Positions 35,261 to 43,405 of a stretch of DNA of 64,000 bases are shown piece after piece. Positions within the stretch are counted from its first letter, which is position 1. The number at the start of each line of letters is the position of its first letter. The notes beneath the pieces are model-generated. The model saw only the letters and a program-made list of their open reading frames with translations, did no database searches and had not been told where the DNA came from. Source of the stretch: Pseudomonas sp. GM80 (GTDB lineage: Bacteria > Pseudomonadota > Gammaproteobacteria > Pseudomonadales > Pseudomonadaceae); assembly GCF_000282515.1 (NCBI RefSeq), contig NZ_AKJD01000167.1, positions 1-64,000 of the forward strand, given 5' to 3'. The position numbers and the translations under genes were made by a program.

Positions 35261-35335
35261 TCAGAAGCGCGCCTTGACCGAGACCATGAAGTTGCGTGGA
35301 TCACCGTAGTAGTTGCCGAAGGTGCGCAGAAGTTG
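35261..35335 (-). pseudogene. C-terminal remnant of a TonB-dependent receptor
   Basis: On the minus strand these 25 codons read QLLRTFGNYYGDPRNFMVSV then KARF and a stop. FGNYYGDPRNFMVSV plus a final Phe is the typical last strand of TonB-dependent siderophore receptors. Upstream of 35335 the frame loses similarity and enters the cobalamin riboswitch of the other strand, so only the tail of a former receptor gene is left between the EAL gene and btuB. Confidence 0.6.
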
Positions 35336-35370
35336 ACGAACGGTCTTTCGAATGTTCAGATGCCGCCCTG

Positions 35371-35550
35371 TTTCAGGTGTCCCATGCCGCCGTGCATGGG
35401 GTGAAACGGGAAACCGGTACGTTCGAATCGAACAAGTCCGGTGCTGCCCCCGCAACGGTAGGCGCGTGATGCTTTCAACAAACCACTGTGGCCAGACGGC
35501 CATGGGAAGGTGAAAGCCTCGATACGCGCGAGCCCGGAGACCGGCCCGAA
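35371..35550 (+). ncRNA. Cobalamin (AdoCbl/B12) riboswitch
   Basis: The segment shows the conserved blocks of the cobalamin riboswitch in order: ttcaggtg near 35372; gtgaaacgggaa followed by ccggtac; gtccggtgctgcccccgcaa near 35429; ggccatgggaaggtgaaa; and the B12 box agcccggagaccggcc at about 35531-35546. It lies about 105 bases before the btuB start, as in known btuB leaders, and would lower expression when cobalamin is bound. Confidence 0.95.
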
Positions 35551-35626
35551 ATGTCTGTTTGGCAAAATCCTGCGGTGGGCGGGCATGGGCCGGTATTGGC
35601 TGTGCGCGATGCCTTCTCCTGCATGC

Positions 35627-35659
35627 TCTTCTGCGAAGATCCTTTTCGAGAAGACAATG
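35627..35659 (+). promoter_or_regulatory. Candidate expression-platform hairpin over the btuB ribosome site
   Basis: tcttctgcgaa (35627-35637) pairs with ttcgagaaga (35645-35654) with one bulge. The second arm contains GAGAAG, the only Shine-Dalgarno-like sequence before the ATG at 35657. Formation of this hairpin would hide the site, which fits translational control by the riboswitch upstream. Confidence 0.5.
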
Positions 35660-37594
35660 ATTCGACCTTTCAACACCTCTGCTCCAACCCTTCTGTTTGG
35701 CTGCCTGTTCAGCCCTCTGTTGCTGGCCGACGACACGGCGCTGGAACTCAATCAGCAAATCGTTTCCGCCCCGTCGGTGGAGTCCACCACCGTCGCCGAC
35801 ATGGCGCATTACGGCAGCAAAGTCGAAATCGTCAGCCGCGAACAGATCGAACGCGCCGGGCCGAGTGCCGACGTCAGCCGGGTCATGCAGATGTTCATTC
35901 CCGGCCTCTACGTCGCGCCGAAAAACGGCCCGTTCGACTACGGCACTTATTCGCAGCTGGGCGGGCGCAATGACGACACGCTGATCCTGCTCGACGGCGT
36001 GCGCCTGAACAATCGCCTGTACGGCGGCCTCTATCTTGACACCCTGCCGGCCAACGCGATCGAGCGCATCGAAGTGCTCAAGGGTGGGCAGAGCCTGTTG
36101 TTCGGCACACAAGCGGTGTCGGGGGTGATCAACATCGTCACCCGCAGCCCGCAGTCGCGCCAAGCCATGGGCGAAGTGAACCTGGGCGTCGATACCTTCG
36201 GCGGCACCACCGAAGACGCGCGAGTGGAGAACATTTTCACCAACGGTTTTGGCGATCTGGGTTTGCTGGCGTACGTCAGCCACAACGTCTCCGACGGTTA
36301 TCAACCGTATCGCAACCGCGACCTGAAAAACGTCACCGAGAAAAACCGTGCCTACGAAGTCACCACGTTCGGTGGCAAGGCGATCCAGTCGTTCGGCGAC
36401 GATTCGCGGCTGGAGCTGTTTTATCAATACGCCGACGCCAACCTCGATTTCGCCCGCCCGGTGGACAATCACAACACCACCAACGACCGTGTGCAGCAGA
36501 TCGCTACCGCGACGTTCGAACAGAGCCTCAACGAGCGCTTCAGCTACTTCGTCAAAGGCCACATCAACGATTGGGATACGCGTTACACCCGCGTCAACAA
36601 TGTCGCGGGCGGCGCCACCAAAGTCATCAATCACAACGACTACTGGGGTTTCACTGACTGGGGCGTGCAGGCCGAAGGCAAGGCTGAACTGCCCGGCGGC
36701 CATGTGCTGGTGTTCGGCAGCGACAACCAATGGTTCAAGGGTCAGGACGATGTGCTGATCATTGACAACGACAAGGCCGAGGCTCACGCGATCTATACGC
36801 AATTGCGCCCGCAGATCGACGCCCTGCCCGACTGGCATCCCAGCATCGGCGTCCGTCACGAAGCCATGGGCGGCGGCGACAGCGCCACGGTCGGCATGCT
36901 CACTTCGCTGTATGACCTCAACGACAACTGGTCGCTGCGCGGTCAATACGGCAGCGCCTACAAGCTGCCGAATGCCGAGCAACTGTTCGTCAACGAACCG
37001 GGCGACGAGCTTGGCAACCGCAACCTCAAACCGGAAAAAAGCCGCAATGCCGAGCTGGGCCTCGACTACAAAGGCTTTTTGCTCGACCGCGAATTCAGCG
37101 CCAGCGTGACCCTGTTCAAACGCAAGATCGACGACCTGATTACCCTCGACGACATTCAGTGGGTCAACGGTGAAGGGCAGATCCGCATGCGCGGTTTCGA
37201 GGCCGACGCCAAACTGGCGCTCAATGACCAATGGAGTGTGCAGGCGGACATGACCCGCAACCTCACCGAGTCGCGCACGGGCGTGACCATCAATGACATT
37301 CCGAGCTTCTTCGCCCGCTCGCGCGTGGGTTATGAGTCGGAAAATCGCCTGTGGGGCGCTGGCGGGGCGATCCGTTATATCCGCGACATCACCAGTTCGA
37401 AGCAGGTCGAGTACGGTCATTATTCGGTGGTGGATGCCGACGCCTATCGCTACCTCGACAGCGCCCATCAGCACCGCGTCAGCCTGTTGGTGGAAAACCT
37501 GTTCGACCGCAATTACGTCACCAGCCGTTCGAGCAACGTCGACAACCTCGGGCGGCCGTTCACCTCCGAAGTGCGCTACACGTATCGCTTCTGA
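35657..37594 (+). CDS. btuB: TonB-dependent cobalamin receptor BtuB
   Basis: The 645-residue outer-membrane receptor has a signal peptide (to about LLLADD), a plug domain with VEIVSREQIERAG, LGGRNDDTLILLDGVRLNN and IERIEVLKGGQSLLFGTQAVSGVINIVTR, and a 22-strand barrel that ends YTYRF. The cobalamin riboswitch upstream and the BtuF-like gene in the same operon identify the substrate as vitamin B12 or a related corrinoid. The ATG at 35657 is used because the signal peptide starts there. The stop overlaps the ferredoxin start by one base (TGATG). Confidence 0.92.
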   Translation: MIRPFNTSAPTLLFGCLFSPLLLADDTALELNQQIVSAPSVESTTVADMAHYGSKVEIVSREQIERAGPSADVSRVMQMFIPGLYVAPKNGPFDYGTYSQLGGRNDDTLILLDGVRLNNRLYGGLYLDTLPANAIERIEVLKGGQSLLFGTQAVSGVINIVTRSPQSRQAMGEVNLGVDTFGGTTEDARVENIFTNGFGDLGLLAYVSHNVSDGYQPYRNRDLKNVTEKNRAYEVTTFGGKAIQSFGDDSRLELFYQYADANLDFARPVDNHNTTNDRVQQIATATFEQSLNERFSYFVKGHINDWDTRYTRVNNVAGGATKVINHNDYWGFTDWGVQAEGKAELPGGHVLVFGSDNQWFKGQDDVLIIDNDKAEAHAIYTQLRPQIDALPDWHPSIGVRHEAMGGGDSATVGMLTSLYDLNDNWSLRGQYGSAYKLPNAEQLFVNEPGDELGNRNLKPEKSRNAELGLDYKGFLLDREFSASVTLFKRKIDDLITLDDIQWVNGEGQIRMRGFEADAKLALNDQWSVQADMTRNLTESRTGVTINDIPSFFARSRVGYESENRLWGAGGAIRYIRDITSSKQVEYGHYSVVDADAYRYLDSAHQHRVSLLVENLFDRNYVTSRSSNVDNLGRPFTSEVRYTYRF

Positions 37595-37953
37595 TGAGTC
37601 AGATCAAAACCATCGACGGCGTCGACACGCACCCGGACTGGTCGCACGTGCCGGCGCATGCCCGCCACGTGTTCATCTGCACCGGCCCGCGCTGCACCCA
37701 GCGCGGTGCCCAGCAGTTATGGAAAACCCTGCGCCGGCACTTGCTGGAACATGACCGCATCGAGACGCCGGGCGGCGTGTTGCTGACCCGCACGCATTGC
37801 CAGTTCCCGTGCAATTTGGGGCCGGTGCTGACGGTGTACCCGGAGACGTGCTGGTATGGCGTGCACAGCAAGGCTGACGTGCAGCGGTTGGTCGAGGTGC
37901 ATCTGGTCGGGGGTGAAGTGGTCGAGGATTTGCTGATCAGGGCGCGGCCATGA
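37594..37953 (+). CDS. Thioredoxin-like [2Fe-2S] ferredoxin
   Basis: The 119-residue protein has the four cysteines of thioredoxin-like ferredoxins: C-x4-C in ICTGPRCTQRG (near residues 29-34) and C-x3-C in HCQFPCNLGP (near 69-73), followed by VLTVYPETCWYG. It should bind one [2Fe-2S] cluster in the cytosol. It lies between btuB and a BtuF-like gene with overlaps on both sides (TGATG and ATGA), so it is translated with the cobalamin uptake genes. A role in reducing or adenosylating imported corrinoid is possible but only inferred from position. Confidence 0.88.
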   Translation: MSQIKTIDGVDTHPDWSHVPAHARHVFICTGPRCTQRGAQQLWKTLRRHLLEHDRIETPGGVLLTRTHCQFPCNLGPVLTVYPETCWYGVHSKADVQRLVEVHLVGGEVVEDLLIRARP

Positions 37954-38870
37954 AAACGCTTGGGTTATGCCTGGCAGCCCTGCTCGGCGCAGCACCGGTA
38001 TTGGCCGACAGTTACCGCAACTGCGGCGAAACCTGGAACGCCGCGCCGCCGTCACGGATCGTCGCGCTCAATCAGCACGCGGCGGACATCGTTCTGGCGC
38101 TGGGGGCCGGCCCTGCGCTGGTTGGCGTGGCGTATCTGGACGACACCGATGCCGGCCAGCGTCCGGCTGAGTACTTCGGCGTGCCGGTGATCGCCCGTCA
38201 GTACCCGGCCAGCGAAGTGTTGTACGCGCAGCGGCCGGACCTGGTGATCGGCGGCTTCGCCACCGCGTTTGGTCACGGCGTGACATCGCGCTCGGGGCTG
38301 GCGCGCAACGGCGTCGGCTCGTACTTGCTGGAGTCGGCCTGCGCCGGGCATTCACTGGATTACTTCGGGCATGTGCGCAACGACCTGCTGACCCTGGGCC
38401 AGTTACTCGACAAACAGCAGCAGGCTCGGCAACTGATCGACGCCATGGACGCGGACCTCGCCAGCGTGCGCGCGCTGGTCGGCACGGAAAAACCGCTGTC
38501 GGTGTTCTATCTCGACAGCGAAGTCAAAGGCCTCGACAGCGAAGGCCAGCGCGGCTTCGTCACCCCGCTGTTGGCCGCTGCCGGCGCCCGCAATGTCTTC
38601 GCCGAGATTAACCTGTACCGGGTGACGGTGAGCCGCGAAACCCTGCTCGCCAGCGACCCGGACGTGATCCTGCTGGCCGACGCCGAATGGTCACCGGCCC
38701 GCCGCAAACGCTATCTGCTGAGCCACGATCCGGTGCTGTCGCAACTGCGCGCCGTGCGCGAGAACCGCCTGATCGACATCCCCTTTACCCACTTGCTGCC
38801 CACGCTGAACAGCGGGCGGGTTGCGCTCGATCTGGCGCGCAAACTCGCAGCGCTCGATAAAAATAAATGA
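37950..38870 (+). CDS. btuF: BtuF-like ABC transporter substrate-binding protein (cobalamin)
   Basis: The 306-residue protein has a signal peptide (MKTLGLCLAALLGAAPVLA) and the fold of cluster-A periplasmic binding proteins: PSRIVALNQHAADIVLALG, then ASEVLYAQRPDLVIGG, a long central helix and SDPDVILLADAEW. This family carries metals, heme, siderophores or vitamin B12. The riboswitch and btuB in the same operon make corrinoid the likely ligand. The start overlaps the ferredoxin stop by four bases (ATGA). No permease or ATPase follows, so BtuCD must be encoded elsewhere. Confidence 0.85.
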   Translation: MKTLGLCLAALLGAAPVLADSYRNCGETWNAAPPSRIVALNQHAADIVLALGAGPALVGVAYLDDTDAGQRPAEYFGVPVIARQYPASEVLYAQRPDLVIGGFATAFGHGVTSRSGLARNGVGSYLLESACAGHSLDYFGHVRNDLLTLGQLLDKQQQARQLIDAMDADLASVRALVGTEKPLSVFYLDSEVKGLDSEGQRGFVTPLLAAAGARNVFAEINLYRVTVSRETLLASDPDVILLADAEWSPARRKRYLLSHDPVLSQLRAVRENRLIDIPFTHLLPTLNSGRVALDLARKLAALDKNK

Positions 38871-38920
38871 ACCCGCCCCGCCACACGCCACCTAACGCAT
38901 AGACCATCAGGAGGTAGCCA

Positions 38921-39121
38921 ATGCATATCGAAACCGTGTGGATCGTACTGGCGGCAGTTCTTCTGCTTATCGAGCTTTGGGCCATCAATCGGGTGCGCAA
39001 GAGCGAGGGGAAATCGAGTAACAAGGGCGTGTGGATCGTATTGATCGTGTTTGTACCGCTGTTCGGCTTGATTGCGTGGGCATTGGCCGGGCCCAAGCAT
39101 GTCAGCCACACTTCTGCCTGA
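38921..39121 (+). CDS. Small membrane protein with a PLD-nuclease-N-like domain
   Basis: The 66-residue protein has two hydrophobic segments (about 6-22 and 36-57) with a short charged loop (NRVRKSEGKSSNKG) between them. The WIVLIVFVPLFGLIAWALAGPK end matches the small domain found at the N-terminus of cardiolipin synthase-like proteins and as stand-alone proteins. AGGAGGT precedes the ATG with good spacing. No catalytic HKD motif is present. The function is unknown. Confidence 0.75.
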   Translation: MHIETVWIVLAAVLLLIELWAINRVRKSEGKSSNKGVWIVLIVFVPLFGLIAWALAGPKHVSHTSA

Positions 39122-39187
39122 TATTGCCAACCACCCTGAACTCCGGTTGTAGTACCGTCATCGGTCGACAACACGGAGGTGGTGGGC

Positions 39188-40264
39188 ATGGGCAAGGGAG
39201 CAAACAAGCGCATCGTGGTGATTGGCGCCGGCATCGTCGGCGCCTCGCTGGCGTATCACCTGGCGGCGAAAGGCGCGCAGGTTACGGTGATCGAGGCCGG
39301 TGAGATCGCGAGCGGTGTCACCGGGCGTTCATTTGCATGGATCAACACCACCCACCTCGGGCACGACCCGATCGCATTGCTGCGTGGCACGGCGATCGAC
39401 GCGTACCACCGTCTCGAAACACAGCTGCCAGCGCTGAACATTCGCTGGACCGGTGCGCTGTCTTATTCTGCAGACGTGATAAAGGCTTGCGGCGCCTCGG
39501 CGTCAGTATCGCTATTATCGCGCGCCGAGATTCAGCGCCTTGAGCCCAACCTCAAACATCCCACGCAGCAGGCTTTGTACAAAGCCGAAGAAGGTGCGCT
39601 GGACGCGGTACAGGCGACCCATGTGCTGATCGCCGCCGCTCAGGCGCTTGGCGCGAAATTACTGACGCAGACCCCGGTGTCGGGTTTCACAACGCACAAT
39701 GCCACCGTGACCGGCGTCGAGACCGCAACGGGCAGCATCGCTGCCGATACGGTGATTCTCGCAGCGGGCACCGGCATCCGCGCTCTGGCAGCAATGCTCA
39801 ACATCAGCCTGCCACTGGCAGCCTCCCCTGCGCTGTTCATCCGCTACAAGGCTCAGGCGGATCTGATCAACGGCATCATCTCCAGCCCTGCCATGGAAGT
39901 GCGTCAAGGCGCCGATGGAACATTGCTTGCCGCAGAAGATTACGTGAGCGATGCGCCCGACCATCAACCGATGGCCATCGCGCTGCAAACCGCCAAAGCC
40001 ATTCAGCACGAACTTGGCGCGATCACCGCCATCGAGCCGGACATCGCGTGCATCGGACTCAGGCCCATGCCTGAAGACGGCGTGCCCATTGTCGGTTATC
40101 TGCCCGGCATCGACGGCGCCTACGTCTGCGTCATGCATCCCGGCGTTACTTTGGCGGCGACGGTGGGTCGTCTGGTCAGCGAAGAGATCGTCGATGGAGT
40201 GCTCGCAGCGGCGCTGGTGCCGTGCCGTCCGCAACGATTCCTGGAAAAATCGACAAGTGTTTGA
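39188..40264 (+). CDS. FAD-dependent oxidoreductase of the DAO family
   Basis: The 358-residue protein opens with the FAD-binding motif RIVVIGAGIVGASLAYHLA and VTVIEAGEIASGVTGRSFAWI. Later it has the second flavin-contact segment ADTVILAAGTGIRALA and the C-terminal RPMPEDGVPIVGYLPGIDGAYV. It resembles D-amino-acid/glycine/sarcosine oxidases and dehydrogenases that act on amines. The ATG at 39188 is eight bases after GGAGG; a GTG at 39179 lies on the ribosome site itself and is less likely. It begins a same-strand run with the chorismate mutase-like gene 26 bases downstream. Confidence 0.88.
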   Translation: MGKGANKRIVVIGAGIVGASLAYHLAAKGAQVTVIEAGEIASGVTGRSFAWINTTHLGHDPIALLRGTAIDAYHRLETQLPALNIRWTGALSYSADVIKACGASASVSLLSRAEIQRLEPNLKHPTQQALYKAEEGALDAVQATHVLIAAAQALGAKLLTQTPVSGFTTHNATVTGVETATGSIAADTVILAAGTGIRALAAMLNISLPLAASPALFIRYKAQADLINGIISSPAMEVRQGADGTLLAAEDYVSDAPDHQPMAIALQTAKAIQHELGAITAIEPDIACIGLRPMPEDGVPIVGYLPGIDGAYVCVMHPGVTLAATVGRLVSEEIVDGVLAAALVPCRPQRFLEKSTSV

Positions 40265-40290
40265 TTTACACTTGCGCACTTTTAAAGAGA

Positions 40291-40623
40291 ATGCACATGG
40301 ACGTCATCAAGCCAATCCCCCCCGCCGACTGCGCCAACATGCAGGACATTCGCCGAGAAATCGATCGACTCGATCACCAGGTCATCGAGTTGCTGGGCCA
40401 GCGCTTTCAGTACGTGCTGGCGGCCTCGAAATTCAAGACTTCGGCAACGTCGGTGCGTGCGCCGGAGCGCTTCAACGCCATGCTGGCGACCCGTCGTGAA
40501 TGGGCTGAGGCCGAGGGCTTGAACCCGGATGCCATCGAGAAAATGTACAGCGATCTGGTCAACCATTTCATTGCTGAAGAGATGAGGCATTGGGCGGCGC
40601 TTCAATCGGACTCCCCGCAGTAA
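40291..40623 (+). CDS. Chorismate mutase-type protein, PchB-like
   Basis: The 110-residue protein is an AroQ-class helical chorismate mutase. It has the entry helix MQDIRREIDRLDHQVIELLG, then VLAASKFK with the Lys that corresponds to K42 of PchB, and APERFNAMLATRREWAEAEG, close to the PchB pattern. PchB is an isochorismate-pyruvate lyase with weak mutase activity, so either salicylate or prephenate formation is possible. No pchA-like gene is visible. A second in-frame ATG two codons later is an equal choice. It sits between an FAD oxidoreductase and an unknown protein in a tight run. Confidence 0.8.
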   Translation: MHMDVIKPIPPADCANMQDIRREIDRLDHQVIELLGQRFQYVLAASKFKTSATSVRAPERFNAMLATRREWAEAEGLNPDAIEKMYSDLVNHFIAEEMRHWAALQSDSPQ

Positions 40624-40638
40624 CCCGAGTGTTCGACG

Positions 40639-41316
40639 ATGAAAATCTACTGCCCGATGTTCTGGTCTCTCGACCAAGGCATTGACTACAGCGCGCCGAT
40701 TATCCACCTCGCGGACATTGTGCCGCGCGCGGGTCAAACAACCTTCGCGTATTTCGACCACCACGACACGCTGCACATCGGTGAAACCCTGCAGCTCATC
40801 TGGTGCCCGCCCGTCTCGGACTTGAATGGCTGGAGTGAACAACCCTCGGAAATCGCCCATAGCTACTTGTTGCAAGCCCGCGTCGTCAGGCCGGTGCCAT
40901 CTTCAGCGTCCTCGATGCATCTGAGCATGGGCAAACATCGCTTTGAACTCAGTGTTCTGTCCCGCGAGAACCTGCTCTCGACGCTGCGCGCACTGCCGGA
41001 GGGCTCAGGCGCATGGCATTTGCAGCACAATGCGCTGGCGTGGCAGGAGCTGACCGCGTGTGGCAGTGCTGTCGTCGACGGCTTGACCTACCTGAACGCG
41101 AGCGCCAGACACGAAGCGTTTATGGAGTTGATTCTTGAGGTCACCGAGGAGCAGATTTTCGGTTTTTTCTCCTTGCACAGCGACCCCGGCGGCATGTATC
41201 AGCAAATCGGCAGAAAACGCTTCACGGGCGAAGAACTGCGCATCGTCCGCCACGCACTCGACACGGCACACGTACTGCATGACACCCAAGACGCGTACCT
41301 CGCGACGGGCGATTAA
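40639..41316 (+). CDS. Hypothetical protein, 225 residues
   Basis: The protein starts 15 bases after the chorismate mutase-like gene and is surely co-transcribed. It is soluble and has scattered Trp, His and Cys residues (LIWCPPVSDLNGW, GAWHLQHNALAWQEL, FFSLHSDPGGMYQQIG). No Rossmann motif, P-loop or membrane segment is seen, and I recognise no family. Close pairing with a PchB-like protein suggests it may act on the same aromatic precursor or product, but this is inference from position. Confidence 0.7.
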   Translation: MKIYCPMFWSLDQGIDYSAPIIHLADIVPRAGQTTFAYFDHHDTLHIGETLQLIWCPPVSDLNGWSEQPSEIAHSYLLQARVVRPVPSSASSMHLSMGKHRFELSVLSRENLLSTLRALPEGSGAWHLQHNALAWQELTACGSAVVDGLTYLNASARHEAFMELILEVTEEQIFGFFSLHSDPGGMYQQIGRKRFTGEELRIVRHALDTAHVLHDTQDAYLATGD

Positions 41317-41337
41317 CTTTGAAACGGAAGTCTACTC

Positions 41338-41769
41338 ATGCTCGAACGCAACACACTGGTTCCGGAACTGATGGTCAGCGACCTGCAAGCCAGCCTGGCA
41401 TTCTGGGTGGCTTGCCTGGGATTCAATATCGCCTACCAACGCGCCGAAGATGGCTTTGCCTACCTCGACCTGAATGGCGCGCAAGTGATGCTTGAACAGG
41501 TTGATCCGAGCGCCGAGCAGTGGTTGACTGCAGCGCTGAGCAAGCCGTTTGGGCGGGGCATCAACCTGCAGATCGACGTGGTGGCAGTTGCTCCCATCCT
41601 CAACAATCTGGAGCAGGCAGGGTTCGGCCTTTTCCGTGCCTGCAAGGACACCTGGTATCGGGCTGACAGTGTCGAGGTCGGCCAGCGCGAATTCATCGTC
41701 CAGGACCCGGATGGCTATCTCGTCCGATTGGTTGAACGCCTGGGCGAACGAACCATTTGTCCTGGCTGA
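41338..41769 (+). CDS. VOC superfamily protein (glyoxalase/bleomycin-resistance type)
   Basis: The 143-residue protein has the VOC pattern: LVPELMVSDLQASLAFWVACLGF at the start, GFAYLDLNGAQVMLEQ in the first module, and REFIVQDPDGYLVRLVE at the end, where the final Glu is a usual metal ligand. VOC proteins include lyases, dioxygenases and drug-binding proteins; this length fits a bleomycin-binding-like protein. The start lies 21 bases after the previous gene, so it belongs to the same transcript. Confidence 0.85.
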   Translation: MLERNTLVPELMVSDLQASLAFWVACLGFNIAYQRAEDGFAYLDLNGAQVMLEQVDPSAEQWLTAALSKPFGRGINLQIDVVAVAPILNNLEQAGFGLFRACKDTWYRADSVEVGQREFIVQDPDGYLVRLVERLGERTICPG

Positions 41770-41814
41770 GACACCGCTCGACGATCACCCCAACTTCAAG
41801 GAGCGTTATCCGCC

Positions 41815-42300
41815 ATGGAAGCCACCATCATTTACCGAATCGCCACGGCGCAAGATGCACTGACGATGTGTGAGTTGGGCCAACTGCTCAATTCGGTGCA
41901 CCACGACGCCCGCCCCGACATCTACGCAGCCGCCACTGAAGACTATTCCCGTGACTTACCGCACTGGTCCGGTATTTTCGAGAAACCCGGTCAAGTGGCG
42001 TTTCTCGCCACTGTCGATGGTCAAGCCGCCGCGTTCATTACCGCCAACCTGTCGGCCAGCGCCGGGCCGCTGATGCAGCCGCAGAATGTCGTGCGCATTG
42101 GCTCGGTGTGTGTCGCCGAGCCGTTCTGGGGCAAAGGCATCGGTCGCGGGCTGATGCAACGCGTCAAGGACTGGGCCATCGAACACGACGCCCAGGATTT
42201 GCGGCTGACAGTCTGGCCGTTCAACGAACGCGCCATACGGATTTACGCGGAGTTCGGCTTCGAGCAGCGCGCCATCGAGATGGGCCTGCGCTTGTCATGA
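41815..42300 (+). CDS. GNAT-family N-acetyltransferase
   Basis: The 161-residue protein has the acetyl-CoA-binding segment VRIGSVCVAEPFWGKGIGRGLMQRV, with the G-x-G-x-G/A turn, and the later LRLTVWPFNERAIRIYAEFGFEQR, both standard for GNAT enzymes. AAGGAGCG precedes the ATG by about eight bases. The substrate cannot be deduced. Its stop overlaps the next start by four bases (ATGA). Confidence 0.88.
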   Translation: MEATIIYRIATAQDALTMCELGQLLNSVHHDARPDIYAAATEDYSRDLPHWSGIFEKPGQVAFLATVDGQAAAFITANLSASAGPLMQPQNVVRIGSVCVAEPFWGKGIGRGLMQRVKDWAIEHDAQDLRLTVWPFNERAIRIYAEFGFEQRAIEMGLRLS

Positions 42301-42410
42301 CCCGCAGAAGCCGAATCGTGTGGGTCATCCTCGGACTGCTTGTCTTCTACGCCGGACTCTGGGGCATGTCCCAATGGTGGGATGATCGAGATTGGCACCA
42401 CGACAGCTGA
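42297..42410 (+). CDS. Short membrane protein, 37 residues
   Basis: The frame starts inside the GNAT stop (ATGA overlap) and encodes MTRRSRIVWVILGLLVFYAG then LWGMSQWWDDRDWHHDS. It is a basic N-terminus, one membrane helix and a short Trp/His-rich tail. The helix resembles that of the 153-residue protein at 25552, including LW-x-x-SQWW, so this may be a truncated paralogue. Alternatively it is a genuine small membrane protein. The coupling to the GNAT gene favours translation. Confidence 0.5.
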   Translation: MTRRSRIVWVILGLLVFYAGLWGMSQWWDDRDWHHDS

Positions 42411-42509
42411 CTGCTCGTTCAATCGGCAAGGCGTGCAGGTGGCACAATCACTGATTGGCAGCTCGGCGCTGGCCTCCCGTGCAGCCCTTCCCTACCGGAC
42501 ATTGAAACA

Positions 42510-43373
42510 ATGGATCGACGCGAATCTTCCCCCGCCACCGACTGGGTCATCCGCAATGCCCAACCCGGTCAGGTAGAGCGAATCGAGGCCTGGTTCGGTG
42601 GGCATGGCTATGACCCGCACCGGCACGACACCTACTCCATCGGCCGCACGCTGGCGGGGGTGCAAAGCTTTCATTACAAGGGCTCGCTGCGTCACGGCGT
42701 ACCCGGCAACACGCTGATCCTGCACCCCGATGAACTGCACGACGGCAGCGCCGGCACAGCGGCGGGCTTTCGCTATCGCATGGCCTACATCGATCCGGCC
42801 CTGATTCAACAGGTCCTCGGCGGCGAGCCACTGCCCTACATTGCCGGCGGTTTGTCGAGCGATCCGCGCCTGTACCGGGCCAGCGCAACGTTTGTCCAGG
42901 CCATGGACCATCCGCTCGACGCGCTGGAAGAACAGGACGCGCTGTTTGATCTGGCCACCGCCATGAGAGCCGTCGCCGGCAAACCGCGCGGGCGCAAACT
43001 GCTGGACTACCGGGCGGCCGAGCGGGCCCGGGAATTCATCCTGGCGCACCTCGACCTGGGGATTACCCTGGAGATGCTTGAACACGCCAGCGGCCGCGAG
43101 CGCTGGAGCCTGTCGCGCGACTTCCGGGTGCTGTTTGGCACCAGCCCCTATCGATTCGTGACCCTGCGCCGTCTGGATCAAGTCCGCGCCCTGGCGCTCG
43201 ACGGCTTCAGCCTGGTCGACGCCGCACTGGCCGCAGGCTTCCATGATCAAAGCCACATGACCCGCCACTTCACCCGCTGTTACGGCGTATCGCCATCGCG
43301 CTGGCTGGAGCGCATGCGCGCGCACCGTCCACTTGCAGGATCGTACAAGCCACGCAACCCACCCCTTCGCTAG
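42510..43373 (+). CDS. AraC-family transcriptional regulator with cupin-like sensor
   Basis: The 287-residue protein has an N-terminal arabinose-binding-like cupin (YDPHRHDTYSIGRTLAGVQSF, GNTLILHPDELHDG) and two helix-turn-helix motifs near the C-terminus, the second ending VDAALAAGFHDQSHMTRHFTRCYGVSPSRW in its key residues. This type usually controls exporters or amino-acid-related genes. The effector is unknown. The LysE-type exporter that often goes with such regulators is not adjacent here; the neighbours are a GNAT gene and a cupin. Confidence 0.87.
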   Translation: MDRRESSPATDWVIRNAQPGQVERIEAWFGGHGYDPHRHDTYSIGRTLAGVQSFHYKGSLRHGVPGNTLILHPDELHDGSAGTAAGFRYRMAYIDPALIQQVLGGEPLPYIAGGLSSDPRLYRASATFVQAMDHPLDALEEQDALFDLATAMRAVAGKPRGRKLLDYRAAERAREFILAHLDLGITLEMLEHASGRERWSLSRDFRVLFGTSPYRFVTLRRLDQVRALALDGFSLVDAALAAGFHDQSHMTRHFTRCYGVSPSRWLERMRAHRPLAGSYKPRNPPLR

Positions 43374-43405
43374 GCTGACGATTCCCGACTCTTAGAGGAT
43401 TCGTC

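Noticed and set aside
35261..37474. 737-codon open frame on the minus strand opposite btuB
   Set aside because: It mirrors the btuB reading frame in high-GC DNA, covers the riboswitch and has no ribosome site or recognisable domain. Only its last 25 codons carry a real signal, the receptor remnant.
42411..42509. Possible frameshifted continuation of the 37-residue membrane protein
   Set aside because: None of the three frames after its stop resembles the soluble domain of the protein at 25552, so a simple frameshift is not supported.
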